A stretch of DNA of 64,000 nucleotides, from assembly GCA_039545315.1 (NCBI GenBank), contig BCIM01000001.1, forward strand, positions 3,319,783-3,383,782, given 5' to 3'. This document shows, in pieces, positions 10,858 through 23,711 of this stretch. Source of the DNA: Kondoa malvinella. Its lineage: Eukaryota > Basidiomycota > Agaricostilbomycetes > Agaricostilbales > Kondoaceae. Numbering within the stretch: the first letter of the stretch is position 1; each line of letters opens with the position of its first letter. A model generated the notes under the pieces. That model searched no databases. It was given only the letters and a program-made list of their open reading frames with translations, and had not been told where the DNA came from. The translations under genes and the position numbers were made by a program.

Positions 10858-13800
10858 ATGTCGCTCAAACGCAAGAGCGATGTGGCAGATACCTCGGCTG
10901 CTCAAGTGCCATTGGATACCCTCTTGACGGGCTTGAAGGATTCTGACATTCAGCGTTTGCAAGCTTGTCTGTCTTCTCCCTTTGCTCTACATGGTGTCGT
11001 TGGTCTGACACTCACTCTCCTTCATGCCCTAAAGCGGCCAATGGAACTCTCAGACTGCTCAGTTTGCTGCGAAAAGCGGATCCTTCAGTCGAAGCAAAGA
11101 AATTGGAAAAACACTTTGCTGCTCAAAATGGCTTTCCAGAGCTCAAAGTAGCTCTAGAGACTATCCATCAGGTAAGAAGACATATTCAATCACAGGCATA
11201 GCGTCTCTGAGATCGAGAATCTGGCTATAGTATGACAACCCGAATGCGCTCGCAATGCTATACAACCTATCGTCTTCTATACTCAACCTACGCGCTTATT
11301 CGCTCTTACCAGCCCAACAGAATTTGCTTCAAATGCTTGTTGAATCTGAAGGCTCGCTGTTTGCCAAAGCGCTGTTACCTGGCAAGAATGAATTGACCGT
11401 TGCCGCTGTGCGCTTGCTTGGCGTTATGCTAAAAGATGTAAGGGAAGATGGTTGGGCTGCTAGAGCTACAAAGCTGTGGGATGGTATAGCCGGTGATGGA
11501 AAGGTTTGGTCTATCTGCCGTTGCGCGTTTCGTCGTGCTGAGCGCGAATTCGACCAAACAGTCGCTCTGCCGCTTGCTCAATACAAAGATCAAATCCGAA
11601 TCAAAGCAAGCCAAGCGATCAGGTAAGCATCCTCTGAAATATGTCGAATCAAGCTCATCCATTCTAGACATCCGTTCATTAACCCTCAACTTCCTCTTAC
11701 CACTACTCTCTCCAGCCGCACCCACATCTCTCAAAGCAGATATCCTCACCCTCAAAAGTCTTATACCAGCCATTGCCAACTTACTTCCCGGTGACAGTCC
11801 TGCTATTGTCGATGCCGTTCTTGAAACTCTGTACATGGGCGTATACAAAGACACACGACTCAGCGGGAACCTTAAGCTGACTCTAATAGATAATCTGACT
11901 GAACCTGTGAGTCATTCGCCTCAATCAGGATTCCTGATTGGCAAGGCTGATGAAATTCACAGCTGCTCGAAATCTCCCGTCGAAAACCTATCGAGCAAAC
12001 AGCAGAGGCAGAATCAGACCCAACAGTATCAGCACAACGTTTCCTTCTCGCTTCAGTACCCATTTTTGCCCCAAGTAGAGACGGGAAGCTCAAGTTCAAC
12101 CCAAAGATCCAACGCAAGATCTTTGGAACACTCTTGGGCAAGCTCAAGATTGTTGAGAATGAGTACGAGGCGAAATTGGGTTTAGCGATTGTCAAAGGGA
12201 TGCCAGAATTGCTTGCCGAGTCAGTCGTTTCAGTCCTTCCTCCCTCCCTGAGGTAGCATCTGATAAGCAGGCTGACAGGTTCTGGCCTCGCTTCTTCTCG
12301 CAATTAGAACCTAAAGCGACTACGAAATGGATTGGCGCCGTCTCGTTCGCTATCAGTGTGATCTGCTTGCCTGCGACTTTTTCGTCTGCTACCTCATTCA
12401 GTCATATCCTGGATTGCGTCTTCCCTCCCGTCTTCACCAAGCAATGGATATCGAAAGCGCTACAACACGATAATGCACTTGTCGCTCATCTCGTCGCGTT
12501 GTTGGTTCTGTCTTGTGTGCAAAAAGCAGGATTCATCATGCGCAATCTTGAAGATTCCAGCATCAAGACTAGACTAGAGTCATCATTGTCGGACAGATTG
12601 CCTGATATCCAAATCTTAGTCGCTCTCCTGACTAAAGCGATCAAAGACGATACCGATCAAAAGGATGAAGAACTTTTCCTCGGCGTGCAGACCATCTTGC
12701 GGTTGATCTTGGCCTATCATGATTTTTCTACCTCGCTCACTTCTGGCCTGCGCTTCGACTTTGCTAAACTGGCTCCACGGGTTTTGGGAACAGTAAACCC
12801 GGGCGCGATGCAAGCTATTGCGCAAACTTCTTTCCTTCAGCTTGTAGCTTCTTCAGCTGCTGCTGCTTCAACATCCTGGTCAAAAGGTCAAGGAGCTGAG
12901 GCACCGCTGTCGGTTTTAGTGCAATACTCGCTGCACGCCAACATCGTTTCCAACCGAGAGTTGGCCAGACAAGCCATCCAGCGCATCTTGGCCGATAATC
13001 TGCTCTTTGAATACACAGCAACCGATGAGATCAATTTATGGCTCGATAGCGTATCATCACCTGAAACAGTCGAATTCCTGATCTTTTGCGCCCAAAAAGC
13101 CATTGCTGTCCCATTACGATACATTGAACAACTCGACACGGACCTAAAGCTACCTTCCAATGTTGCTGTATCACCTTTATTGGCTGCTTGGATGGAGCAG
13201 ATCAGGTATCAGGCGAATCTGGACAAGCGGGATGAAGCAAAGCTGCGCAGTCTGGTTGGCAGCGCGATATTGATTGTGTTGGGCTACACTACGACTTTCC
13301 TGGATTTGGAAATGGGCAGGGCGCTGCTTGAGAGTCATCAGGGATTGTCTTTGGATCAGGCGCAGGTCGATGGTCTAGCTGCTGCTCTAGAGGTGATCGG
13401 CGGTCAGGGTCTGAAAGACATCAATAGGTGCGTGTCTCGTAGGGTCTCAACAGAATTGCTGATCATAGCATGCCTGCTAGACTCGATCACATACCGCAAG
13501 GCACCACATCTGGTCTTTTGCGCGCGCTCGGACAGCCGACCCAATTGTACGATGCAGCAAATCTGTCGCCTTCCGACCGCTTGCTAGTCGCTCGAGTGTG
13601 TCTCCTCCGGTTGACAACATCCGTGTCAAAAACATCAAAGCAATCTTTCAAGTCCGCTGTGACGTCTTTGCCAGTTCTTCAACAGCTACTGCGCTTCGAC
13701 AATGTCGTTCAATCAAGCTCGATCGTATCCGCGTTGCAGAGTATCTTTGTTGAGAGCTTGACAAAGGCGATTACGTTCTACCCATGTATGTCTACAGGGT

Positions 13801-16800
13801 GTTATGGTCCTGCACGTCGCTGATGTCTTGCGCAGTACTGATACGCACACTCTTTATCGAGAAGTGTTTAACCCTACAACACATCGCATCATCCTTTTGC
13901 GAATCTGGTATAGCGAGTCTCGAAAGGGCTACGACTTCCACACGAGCACGAGTAGGTGCATCTCCATTTCTCTAGCCCTTGCTGAGTCTCTCTCTATAGC
14001 TCAGTGATGGTTTTGCTCCTCTGGTCCAATATGCAAGCCATACGCAAGTATTGCGGCTCTTCAGACTGGTCGCACCAAATACTACCGATGAGGCTGGCGG
14101 TTCCGTTACAAGCGGTTGTCTGGCAGCGTTTGCTGCTCGGCCGGAGCGACTCGACGAACTGACGGAAGATGACTTCCGGACTATGATCGCCGTCGCCCCA
14201 GAATGCGAGCAGCTAGCTGTCGACTCCTTGCTGTCTGGTCGGCTTGTAGCATCTTTGCCCCAAGGTCTACCTCTTCACTTGAAGTCTCCGTCTAGGTTCA
14301 CTGCAAAATTGCCAAAGCTATCATACGATGTTGTCAAAGAATGGCTGGCTGAGGCCGCCAAACACCCGCATGTCGATAATTCAGACGGTCTGGCAGCTTC
14401 TGTATACCTTTACGAAGACATGTACGGCATTCTTGTGAAGTCGATCAGCCAGCAAATATCAACTTCATCAGCTATTGCGCCTATAATGCCTGTTCTCCTA
14501 GCGCTCTTAGACTATTGCGAGGTCAAGGGTCTATCCGTAGATCAGCTACATCAAGTAGCCTCTCCTTGGATATCACAGCTCACGTCGGAAGCCACCGACC
14601 TAGATTGCGACATACTCGGTCGACTTTACCACTCTGGGACAATTGATAATCGAGACACAATACGGTCGAAGCTCAATCGTCTTGTGTCCTCTTTGACGCC
14701 TGAGGTAGTCAAACCGGATATATTTGGCCTGGTCGCTCAAACCTGTCGAGACGACCAATCAGACCTACAGAAGAATCTTCTCACGCAAACTCTGAACAAA
14801 AGCTTGGAAATTCTGGTGCGGAGATTTGCAGAAGACGACGCGGATTCTGTTGCGGTAGTCGAATTGGTCCAGATCCTCAGTAAGCTTGTCTTACATGGGC
14901 AGATGCGCTCGCTGACGATCTGTTCAGCTGGACTCCTAGAAGATCTGCCAATGGTAGTCCAGCTCAAGGACCACTTGGTCGAACCCGTTGTGACTGCATC
15001 TGTGCAGCGAAGATTCAACGTGTCTTCCGACTTGTCGCTGGCTCGCCTGTTGCTCCGTGTCAGCACCTGCTCCGTAAGCTATCCAGGACTTTTGTCACTC
15101 CATCACTCAATTTGAGGCAGGATCTCGTCTGCTACCAACTCTGCCAAGCGATCTTCGCCCACCCACTGCTGGCCGAATGCACCAAGAGCGATGGCGCATC
15201 AAGAACTTCTGTCGTTCAGCTCCTCGCCGAATTGATCCACAAAGCTGAGCTCGCGGAAAAACGAAATCCACCCGCAGAGCAGATCATCACCTTGTATCAT
15301 GCAAGTCTGTCACCATCAGATCTGCTGTTGAAAGAGATTCTTCAACGCATGGAAGTCTCGGGCTCATTCTCGCTCAAGAATATCCTCGGCCAATGTCGCA
15401 TTGCCAACAGCGGCGAGGTTACAGATAATCAGCTTTTGGTCAACCTTTCTCCGGACTCGGTTTATGCAACATGTCTACTGGTGATGGGGACAACTCCAGC
15501 ACATGTATCTCCATCTGGTACAACACCTTACGATGCAGACTTCCTCCTGGCTGGTCTCGTCAACTACATTAGTCAGCCGAACCTCGACGTCAGACAATTC
15601 CTTCAAATTGTGCGCAACAATGTTCTGGGTCTTGCGGTCTGCGGTCTAGCTTCTCGCAAGAGGTCTTTCCGTCTAGCTTGCGATCGTGCTCTAGCTAGAG
15701 TAAGAAATCGATTGCAGGTACGTGTTTTGTTGCTAGACATGCGATGTGAGCTGAGATGATTCCTTCCAGGGCGCTGAATTCGTGGAGCAAGAGGAGTTGA
15801 TGCTCATCTTTGACCACATACAAAGCCTCTGTCAGACCGAACGACCTCTAAGCAGCCCGATTGCCTTGTTTTTGGCACATTGTCTTCGCGGAGTAGGCAA
15901 CCCTTCCGAAGCCATGTTTGTAGCTAGCCTTCGCCATCTTCTTCAACGCTCAGTCCTGGAGGATAACGACCTACCTCTGTTCTATCAGACATTGTATGCA
16001 CCAAGCGCTGAAGAAGCCCAAGAGCAGAGACTTTGGCTTCTTACATGGCTCAGAGATGGCATGTGCAAACCCGATGTCAGTCTTCCACAAATCCACTGCC
16101 ACACAGCTTCTCAAGTACGATACAGGATTGGACATCTCTTCGCCGGCGGCAGACTTGGGAATTGCTGACCAGCTTGTTTCAAGCCAGCTTCACGACTCAG
16201 GCTGAAAGGGAGCTTGTCTTGCAGGTTAGGCGTCACATGATTGACTGAGCATGCGTAGATCTAATTCTTGTGTACAGGTGTTGTCTAAATGTGCACTACA
16301 AGACGTCGCAGTCAGTGACATGGTCCGAAAGAACGGACTGCTACAATGGCTGGGCAACATTGGTCAAACTTCGACAGAAGAGAGCCATCTCATTGTTCAG
16401 ATTCTGCATCGAATGACGGAGCGACTGCCACTTCACAATGTGCCGGTGGCTGAGGTGTCTGTCTGGTTTGCTAGCATTCCGATGTGTCTCGGCAAACACA
16501 AAGGTAAGCCACAAGGTTTGAGGTTTGATGCAGCTTTCTGGGTTCTGATGTATTGTCCGCTAGACACAAATCAGCGAGACCAGCTCCGGTCTATTCGACG
16601 AATCTTGGTCAAGATGTCCGGCATCAGCATGGATCCGTCAAGCTGTAAAAAGGCGTTGAACGGTATCGCAGTATGTCTTGGGCAGGTCAAGCTGGACGGA
16701 CAGCCAGGGCAAATCGACCTCGATCTATTGGTGCCGCTGCACGACTGTCTGCTGCGGCTTCAGTATATGTGCTCTGTGCATCAGGTGAAGTCCGGAATTG

Positions 16801-16874
16801 TCGATAAGCTGGAAGACGCTGGCGGCATGCTTGTGGCACATAGCAAAGAGATACGATCGCTGAACGCCCAATGA
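10858..16874 (+). CDS. URB1: Nucleolar pre-60S assembly factor Urb1/Npa1
   Basis: A large alpha-helical repeat protein of early 60S ribosome assembly. ATG at 10858 (MSLKRKSDVADTS). A short intron follows near 10990 and restores ANGTLRLLSLLRKADPSVEA. The N-terminal block contains YDNPNALAMLYNLSSSILNL and AAVRLLGVMLKDVREDGW. Then come TLYMGVYKDTRLSGNLKLTL and FWPRFFSQLEPKATTKWIGA with SVICLP, which resemble the Npa1 N-terminal domain in order and spacing. Further HEAT-like helices run to the TGA at 16872-16874. At least ten introns interrupt the gene, most 40-60 nt, and about 1800 residues are encoded, in the usual range. The identification rests on overall layout and N-terminal motifs, so it is likely rather than certain. 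Confidence 0.7.
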
Positions 16875-16966
16875 GCAGAGCAATAGCGTTGCATGTATCT
16901 ACACATCCTATTACAGTACATTCCCTTGCCCTACAACACCCATAAAACAGCCAAACGACAGATGGC

Positions 16967-19900
16967 TTACGTGATCTCAACCTAGTAGCAAATAATGAGG
17001 AGCTTTCAAGTGTCTCAATTCAGACGACAAACATATTTGCTCCTAGCCGCTCTTTTCGCAGCAGGCCGACTTGAACCCGGTGGCGGCAGTCCTGCTGCGG
17101 AAGCACTTCGTGCAGGTGGACCAGAAGTCATCGGGGCTCGAGAAACTGGCGGAGGCGAGACACTAGCGAAACGAGCTGGCGGACCTTCAGAAGGTGATGG
17201 TGACGGCGATACAGTGCTTGCTCTAGGAGGGGGAGCTGAAGCAGCAGGAGAAGGGGCAGCGCTGCCGCCAACCTGACATCGAGAGTTAGCGAAGCTTTCT
17301 TCGGTCAGCCGAAGACGAACCTTTTTATTGACCCATCTCTTCTGCTCGGGGTCATACACAAAGGAAGTTTCTTCACCCAATTTAGCCCGAATTGGACCAG
17401 ATTGAGGACCTGGACTGGCATTGTCCTTGCGGAACAGTCTGCCTAGCCAACTTGACGAGGCGGAAGTTTTGAGGGCTGCCAAATACATTAGCATTGGACC
17501 AAATGCGCAGCGTGCATCTCACCATGCGCTTCTGGGCTTTCGGCAGCAGCAGATTGCTCCGCTTGAGTAGGCCGAGAGGTCGCTGTGGAATCGTCCGGCG
17601 CAGGAGATGCTCTTGCACTAGGTTTACGACTTGAAGAGTTGCCAAAGCCAAGGTCTTCCTCATCGTCTTCCGCAAGCTGCGTTCGATCGAAAGATTTGTT
17701 CTGGCTGGCAGAATAGCTTGGCGTCACCGAGCGTGACGCTGCACCCATCGTTGAGATGAAGCCAGAATCGTCTTCAGAGAAATTCTGCTGGACAGGCTGA
17801 AGTGTTGGCGTCGAACCACTTGCATCTTGGTCGTATGTATTGTTGGCCGCTCCCCACCAGCCGGCAGAGTTCTGTTGGCCAGGTGGCGTCACCGAATCCT
17901 CTTGGTATGAAACGCCCTGGTCTTCTGGATTGGAAGGTAGAAACGATGGCGGTGGAGCTCCCCATGCTGGAGCTGCAGCATAGGGATCTGAGCCAAAGGC
18001 AAGAGCGCCAAGAGAAGGTTGCGATTGATGTCCTCGCCCTCGTGGAGGTCCAGGAGGCTGTGAGACTTTTGGTGGACTCGCTGTAAAATTGGAAGAGTAG
18101 GAAGGTTGCGAGTATTGTGAAGGCTTGTTTGACTGATTCTCCTGCAAGGGAGTCATCCTAGACCGCAGATCGGCATGAGAAGCGTTTCGAGAAACCGTGC
18201 CCGAGGTATTAGCAGAAGAGATGGACGTGTATTGCGCAAAGGGACCTGCTGCTGCTGATGCTGCTGTTTCGATAGATGCTTTCTTCTGTGCTTCGTTTCG
18301 GTTTAATGCCTCTTGCTCATCTCCTGCAACGAATGAGGCGAAACGACCCTCCAAGTTGGACCAGATCGAGTCTAGCGTCGGTCTTGCCATCTTGCGAGAC
18401 ACCCACGAGCCTGACGTCTCCTTCGCTGACGACCCATTCAAGCGATCTGACAGCTCCTTAACTTGGGCTACAAGGACTGGATGGTAAAAAGCAGATGCTT
18501 TCGTGCTGGCTTTCAACGTCGATGCTATAGCGTCGCAATACCTACTCGGAAATTGATAAGTGGTCTTAAGTTTTGCAAACGTTACTAACTTGGACGCTTT
18601 TGACGTAAGATTGATGTCTGCCAATCTAACCGCATGCAAAAGTCTGTATGCTTGTAGATGAGGCAGTCCGCCAAAAGCCTCCTGGCCCTTTGTAGCTGGA
18701 GCAAGAGACAGTGCGAATTCGTGGATCTCTGTGAGCATGACTCCGTCCAGGTCGACGGTATATGATGAAGAGGCTTCTGGACTATCGCAACCGAGGATGA
18801 CTGCACGGCTGCCGCTTTGTCCCAATCCGCCCAGAAGAGTTTTGTTGCCGGACAAAAGATAACTGGAAGAGTCAGTCTGTGAGCGTTAGAGGATGCATAT
18901 ACATGGAGTACTGACCAAACATGAGCTGCGAATGTATACGATTGGGATGACAACGCATCGCCCAGAGCAACAAGAGCTGATGTTCCGCCAGAAGCCTTGC
19001 TGGACAACATGATTGCCGCAGTGTTTCTCCATTGGCGAAGAGAGCTTGCCGGAATTCCGGCAATCACACTAGGATCTAGGCTCATAGGAGCCGGGCTTTG
19101 AGCACGCGATGGAGCTTGTGACAGTGCAGGGGGAAATGGCCCTCTTGGAGACCGGTCGCCCTGATTCGGCAGAGGACCCAGATGTCGCACTAATACGAGA
19201 CTCGGAGCATCAGAACAAGTCGAATGTCTGCTAGCAAGGGCTTACCTGCGCCATCGCTTTCGCCAGAAAAGAGCCCATAGGCAACTTTGAGCGGTTCCCA
19301 ACTTTGGCCGGCCAGAGTTGCACTAGAACCAATTTCGACCCGGAGAAACTCTGCCACAGTCCTTTTCCAAGCTTCTCGGTCCATTGAGCTGGACATGATC
19401 ATCGCATGACCCCACATCTTGTTGCCTATAGCGTATGTAATGGCTTCCTGTCGATCGCCTTGCTCTAGCAGGCTTTGAATCTTGGACAAGTCGCTTCCTT
19501 GAACAGCTGAGCTAGATATAGGTGGACTTCTCGATCGAGGTATGGACACAAGTTCGGCCCCTGTGCTGAAATCGCCAGAAGCTTGTTTGCCTGCTGGCAC
19601 TAGAGCTGTCCGAATTTGTGCTTCCGCTTCAGGACTGCCCGATATATATGCGTGAGACTGGTTTATAGCGAGGAGGCTAACTCACGAAGACAAGTTCCCG
19701 TCATTCTCTAGAATGATGCGAACTACATCGAAAAGTAGTTTGCGCTCTTCCACTTTCCTTGTTCTAGACTCTCGCTCGTCATCTTGCCCAGCTGGCGCAC
19801 CAGCAATGAAGCCGAGCTCTTTCTGAAGGTCCGCGATTTGTTCTTCCAGCCAAGTCGATACATCCTTCTTCTTCTTCGCATTGGCAGCCTTGTTATTTCC

Positions 19901-22591
19901 TCCAGCTTGAAATAGTGGACCAGGAAAGGTAGACAGCAAGGTAGTAGAAAGGTTCGAAGCGAGATCAGAGAACTTGATAATTTGGGAAGATGACGAAAGG
20001 CCTTCTGCGGCAGCTGCATAGGGCGAGCTGCCGTACATGGTTGATTGGAAGTTATTGCTATTGGGCGGAAAGTAGGTAAGCATTCTCCCGCCGAGACCGA
20101 AAGTCACAATCGGGCATGCTGGTCTAGTGAGATTGTCTTGTTGATCATTCATGTTTTGTATGGCTGCTGGTTCGTAGCTACTGAAGCCATTCGATTTGCC
20201 AGGTTGAGGAGTATAGTCTGGCACATTTGGCGAATACTCTGGGACATTATTGGAATATGAAGACGCCTGATTGGAATAGGTCGATGCAGATCTGGATCTT
20301 GGTGCATAAGGATCGACAGGCGGAGATGTGGACATCGGAGGAGGAACGGGAGGTAGAGACATTTGGGCCACTTCTGGCGAGCTCGGCTGAGTAGCAGGAT
20401 AAGAGAGTTTGCGCGGGTTGTAGGAGCTGTAAAGATCGTTTGCTGGATTGTAGCCGATCTGCTGGCCTTGTGTTGCGCCTTCTAAACTGTTGGTTCGATC
20501 TGATCTGGCAGAATATGTTCCAGCAGCGCTCAGGATAGGCGAGTCGCCAGTCGAGCCAGAAGATTCTTGCGAACGCTGAGCTGGCGAGTAATCAGCATCT
20601 CGATAGTCGTAATTGTATCGTTGATCTTGCATTGATTCAGGATCAGTCGTAAAGTTGTTCGTGTTGATTTGAGGCGCGTAAGGCGTATGCTGTTCGTAAG
20701 GCTTTGGTGATTCGCGCTGGTAATGTGTCGTGTCGGAATCTCTCCGCCCATAAGGATCATCTCGTGAGCTGTCTTCAGCAAAGAGATCTGTATTCGAGCC
20801 TTTCGGCATGTAAGCCTTCGCCGATCCGGTTTCAAGCTTGAACGCACCATTGACCCGATCAGACTGTAGCTGATCCTGCTCGTCGTACCAATTGTTATAG
20901 CTACTGAACTCCTCTTCCTGTTTAAGCACCGGTGTCACATTCTGATCTTCCATCGGCTCCCTCTTCACTTCAACAAATTGCGCAGTGTCTTCTTGCTTGA
21001 CCTGATCAAATACACTATCCTCCCCTTCAAGATTAGGTGATACGACTTCTTCCTCATCTTCCATCTTAATCGCTGGCTTCAAATCACCAACAGGTGAAGG
21101 AGGTTGAAAAGCCAAATTAGGCACAGGACTCGTCATCATTTCTTCCTCTTGTGACCCGAATTGTCTGCGAGCTAGAGGACTAGAAGTTCGAGGAGGATGG
21201 GACTGCTGTTGATGTATGCCCATGCGGGAAGGTGGTAAAGGGATATTGGCTGCTTCATACGCGTTTCTCGAATTCGGTCTCGGAGCTGAAGGTTGCGAAG
21301 TTCGGGATTGAGGTCGAGAAGTAGGAGGCGGAGGAGGTGAGAAAACGCGAGAAGGTCGTCTGGCTGGACCTGAAGGTGCAGGTGGATCAAATGCATTCGC
21401 GGATTGTTGTCTTTGCGGCGCTGGAGGTGGAACAGCAGGCAATCGAGATGAAGGTTGAGCATAAGGATCTGAAGACAAAGAGTGGGTCGGTGATTGCGGT
21501 GATGTGTAAGATCGAGCAGGGAGAAAAGATGGAGCAGGTTGACAATATTCTTGCTGTTGAGTTTGAGCTGGCAAGCCATAAGATTGCTGCTGCGGCGGCT
21601 GAGGAGGCAATTGAGTCTGATTGAGAGGTTGTCGCTGTTGAGGAGAAGGATAGGGCGAGAATGTTGCGCCGGACTGCGCAGGCGGGCTCATGAAGCCTTG
21701 GTTCGATGCAGGTGGTTGAAATTGCGCTTGATTCGGAGGCGGGACAGAAGTTGGTCTAGGAGCATATGGTGGTTGTTGGGAGTAGCCAGTTCCCGAGGCT
21801 GATGGTGTTGCAGAAGGCGTTCTTCTCGGTGGTGGAGGTTGAGAAGGGATCCTAGCACTAGGAGGGGCCTGGAATTGCTGTTGCTGTTGCGGAGGGCTCA
21901 TGACTGGAGCAGGAGGAACTCCATAGATGCTAGGTGATGCTCCACCAAATGGCATGATGGATGGAGTGTTGCGTCTTGCTAGAGATGGTTTCGCATTGGG
22001 CATTGGCGGGGGATCATATGCATCCAGCTTCTTCTTGGCTAGTAGAGTAGGTGCTGGACTGTTCTTTGCAGAAGTAACAGACACGGGAGCAGGCACATTC
22101 GGTACTGGTGACCCGTAAGGACTATAGTCGTATTGTTGCTGCGGCGCGTTCGGAAAGTAAGGATTCGACTGTTGCTGGGGTGTCAGGTTGCCTGCACTAT
22201 GGTTCGAGCTCGGCGCAGATGGTACTCGTGCATGAGAGGGCTGAGAAGTGGCATATTGATTGCTGTAGTCGAAAGTTTCGCGCAAAGTATTTGTGTTCTG
22301 AGCAGCTGCTGGTGCAACAGGCGGCATCCACGATTCGGCCAGCTCATCATAGGCAGAATCATCTAGAAAGCCTTCGTCTTGCTCGTCTTGCGCTGGCAAT
22401 TGTTCGATATTTGGTGTCACATCCTCATTTGACGTCGAGACAGGCTCTTCTGCCTCTTCTGGCACGACATCAAATATGCTGGCTTGTTTCGCAGGAGCCG
22501 CAACACTAGCAAAGAAATCGTTCTCGCCAGGGGCAGCGCCGAATAGCGACGAGGCGTCACCCATACTCGGTTTGGCTTGATGCCCGTTCAT
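16967..22591 (-). CDS. SEC16: COPII coat assembly protein Sec16
   Basis: Scaffold of ER exit sites that recruits COPII coats. ATG at 22591 (MNGHQAKPSMGDASSLFGAA). The first exon, about 2.9 kb, encodes a long disordered Pro/Gln/Ser-rich region. The central conserved domain starts near residue 825 (ACPIVTFGLGGRMLTYFP, DVSTWLEEQIADLQKELG) and continues across introns with SKIQSLLEQGDRQEAITYAI, MWGHAMIMSSSMDREAW and GLPHLQAYRLLHAVRLADIN, the helical Sec13/Sec31-binding unit. The C-terminal tail carries AKLGEETSFVYDPEQKRWVN, a Sec16 hallmark. Reading straight on, the frame stops at 17015. Splicing a short intron after RSKY gives VEIT and a TAA at 16967, which fits the family's usual last residues better, so I used it. 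Confidence 0.9.
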
Positions 22592-23711
22592 GATAGCAAG
22601 TCGTGAGTGATTCTCTTTAGAGCAGCATTGGCTGGTCTTTGGTATAGTCCAGATTACGACACTTGTCGCGATTGTCGACACTCGACGTTTTTGTTCAACA
22701 CCGCCAAATCTGCGACGTGTCGAGGCGAATGTGTGAGGCTAGAGCTTGCCAACAGCGAGCTCTCTAGCAAACAAGTGACAAGCTGTGCAATTCTCGCGTA
22801 CTCTCTCGGCTCTGCTTGTGATGGAAAATGTGATTTCCCTTGTTGCATTCGGCTTGAGCTGTTATCCCGCTGTCCTATGGCTCTCAAATCTCGTACACTA
22901 GTCAAACGCTGTACTGGTCTTATCGTTAGGCTCGATGCCTCGCTTTCCATTGGACAGCGTGCTCTCTTCGGTTCCGAACAAGTCCAGCTACTGCAGCTCT
23001 TTTATGCTCTTCAGCGCTTCTAGCTGCTTGCCTGAGCTCCAGTGTGCATGCTTCGACTGTCTTCGGAAATGGTCATTTTCCCGTGGAATGACTCCTGACA
23101 GTCACGATGCCCTGGGTTATAACTTATGGACTGCGGTCCGTCTTATGTCAATCCGGTTAGCGCTAGGAATTACGCTCGCTGGCTGAATTGTGTATGCTTG
23201 TGTTGGTCCGCTTTCACTGGTGCCCTGATCTTTTGAACTTGCGCGTTTATGGCCACTCTCGAAGCCCACTTTGCTCTCGCGATAGAGCTTCGGCTCAATT
23301 GACAGGCAAGCCAATTTCCTCTTCGATGCATGGGCCAGAAAATCGGCAACTCCTTGTTGTGTCTAAGCGCTAGCAAACGGTTCACTGCAGCCTGAGGAAG
23401 ATCAGCGCCGACAGCGCACCAGCGTGTCCTCGGCTTTTTCGGTTACCAGGTCCACCGTTCGCGACTGGGAGAGCCTTGTTGCGCGTGCGGAGACACTGGC
23501 AATTCATTTTCCCTTTTGCTCCACGGGGCCGCCAAGTTGCATCTCGCTTGCCTATTCTTCCTTAGCCTCCATTGTCGCTCTTCTCCTCTTTGTGCTCTTT
23601 CGCCTACCAACTTTGAGTCAAGTACGTACGGCCAATCAAATTTGACCGCACAATCTCCGCATTTTCTTGCCCTTAAACCTTTTGGCGTGATCGAACCATA
23701 TTTCCGTCAAG
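22592..23711. other. Divergent intergenic region between SEC16 and permease
   Basis: 1.1 kb between two divergent start codons, probably both promoters. CT-rich stretches around 23500-23600 sit upstream of the permease start. No gene seen. Confidence 0.5.
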
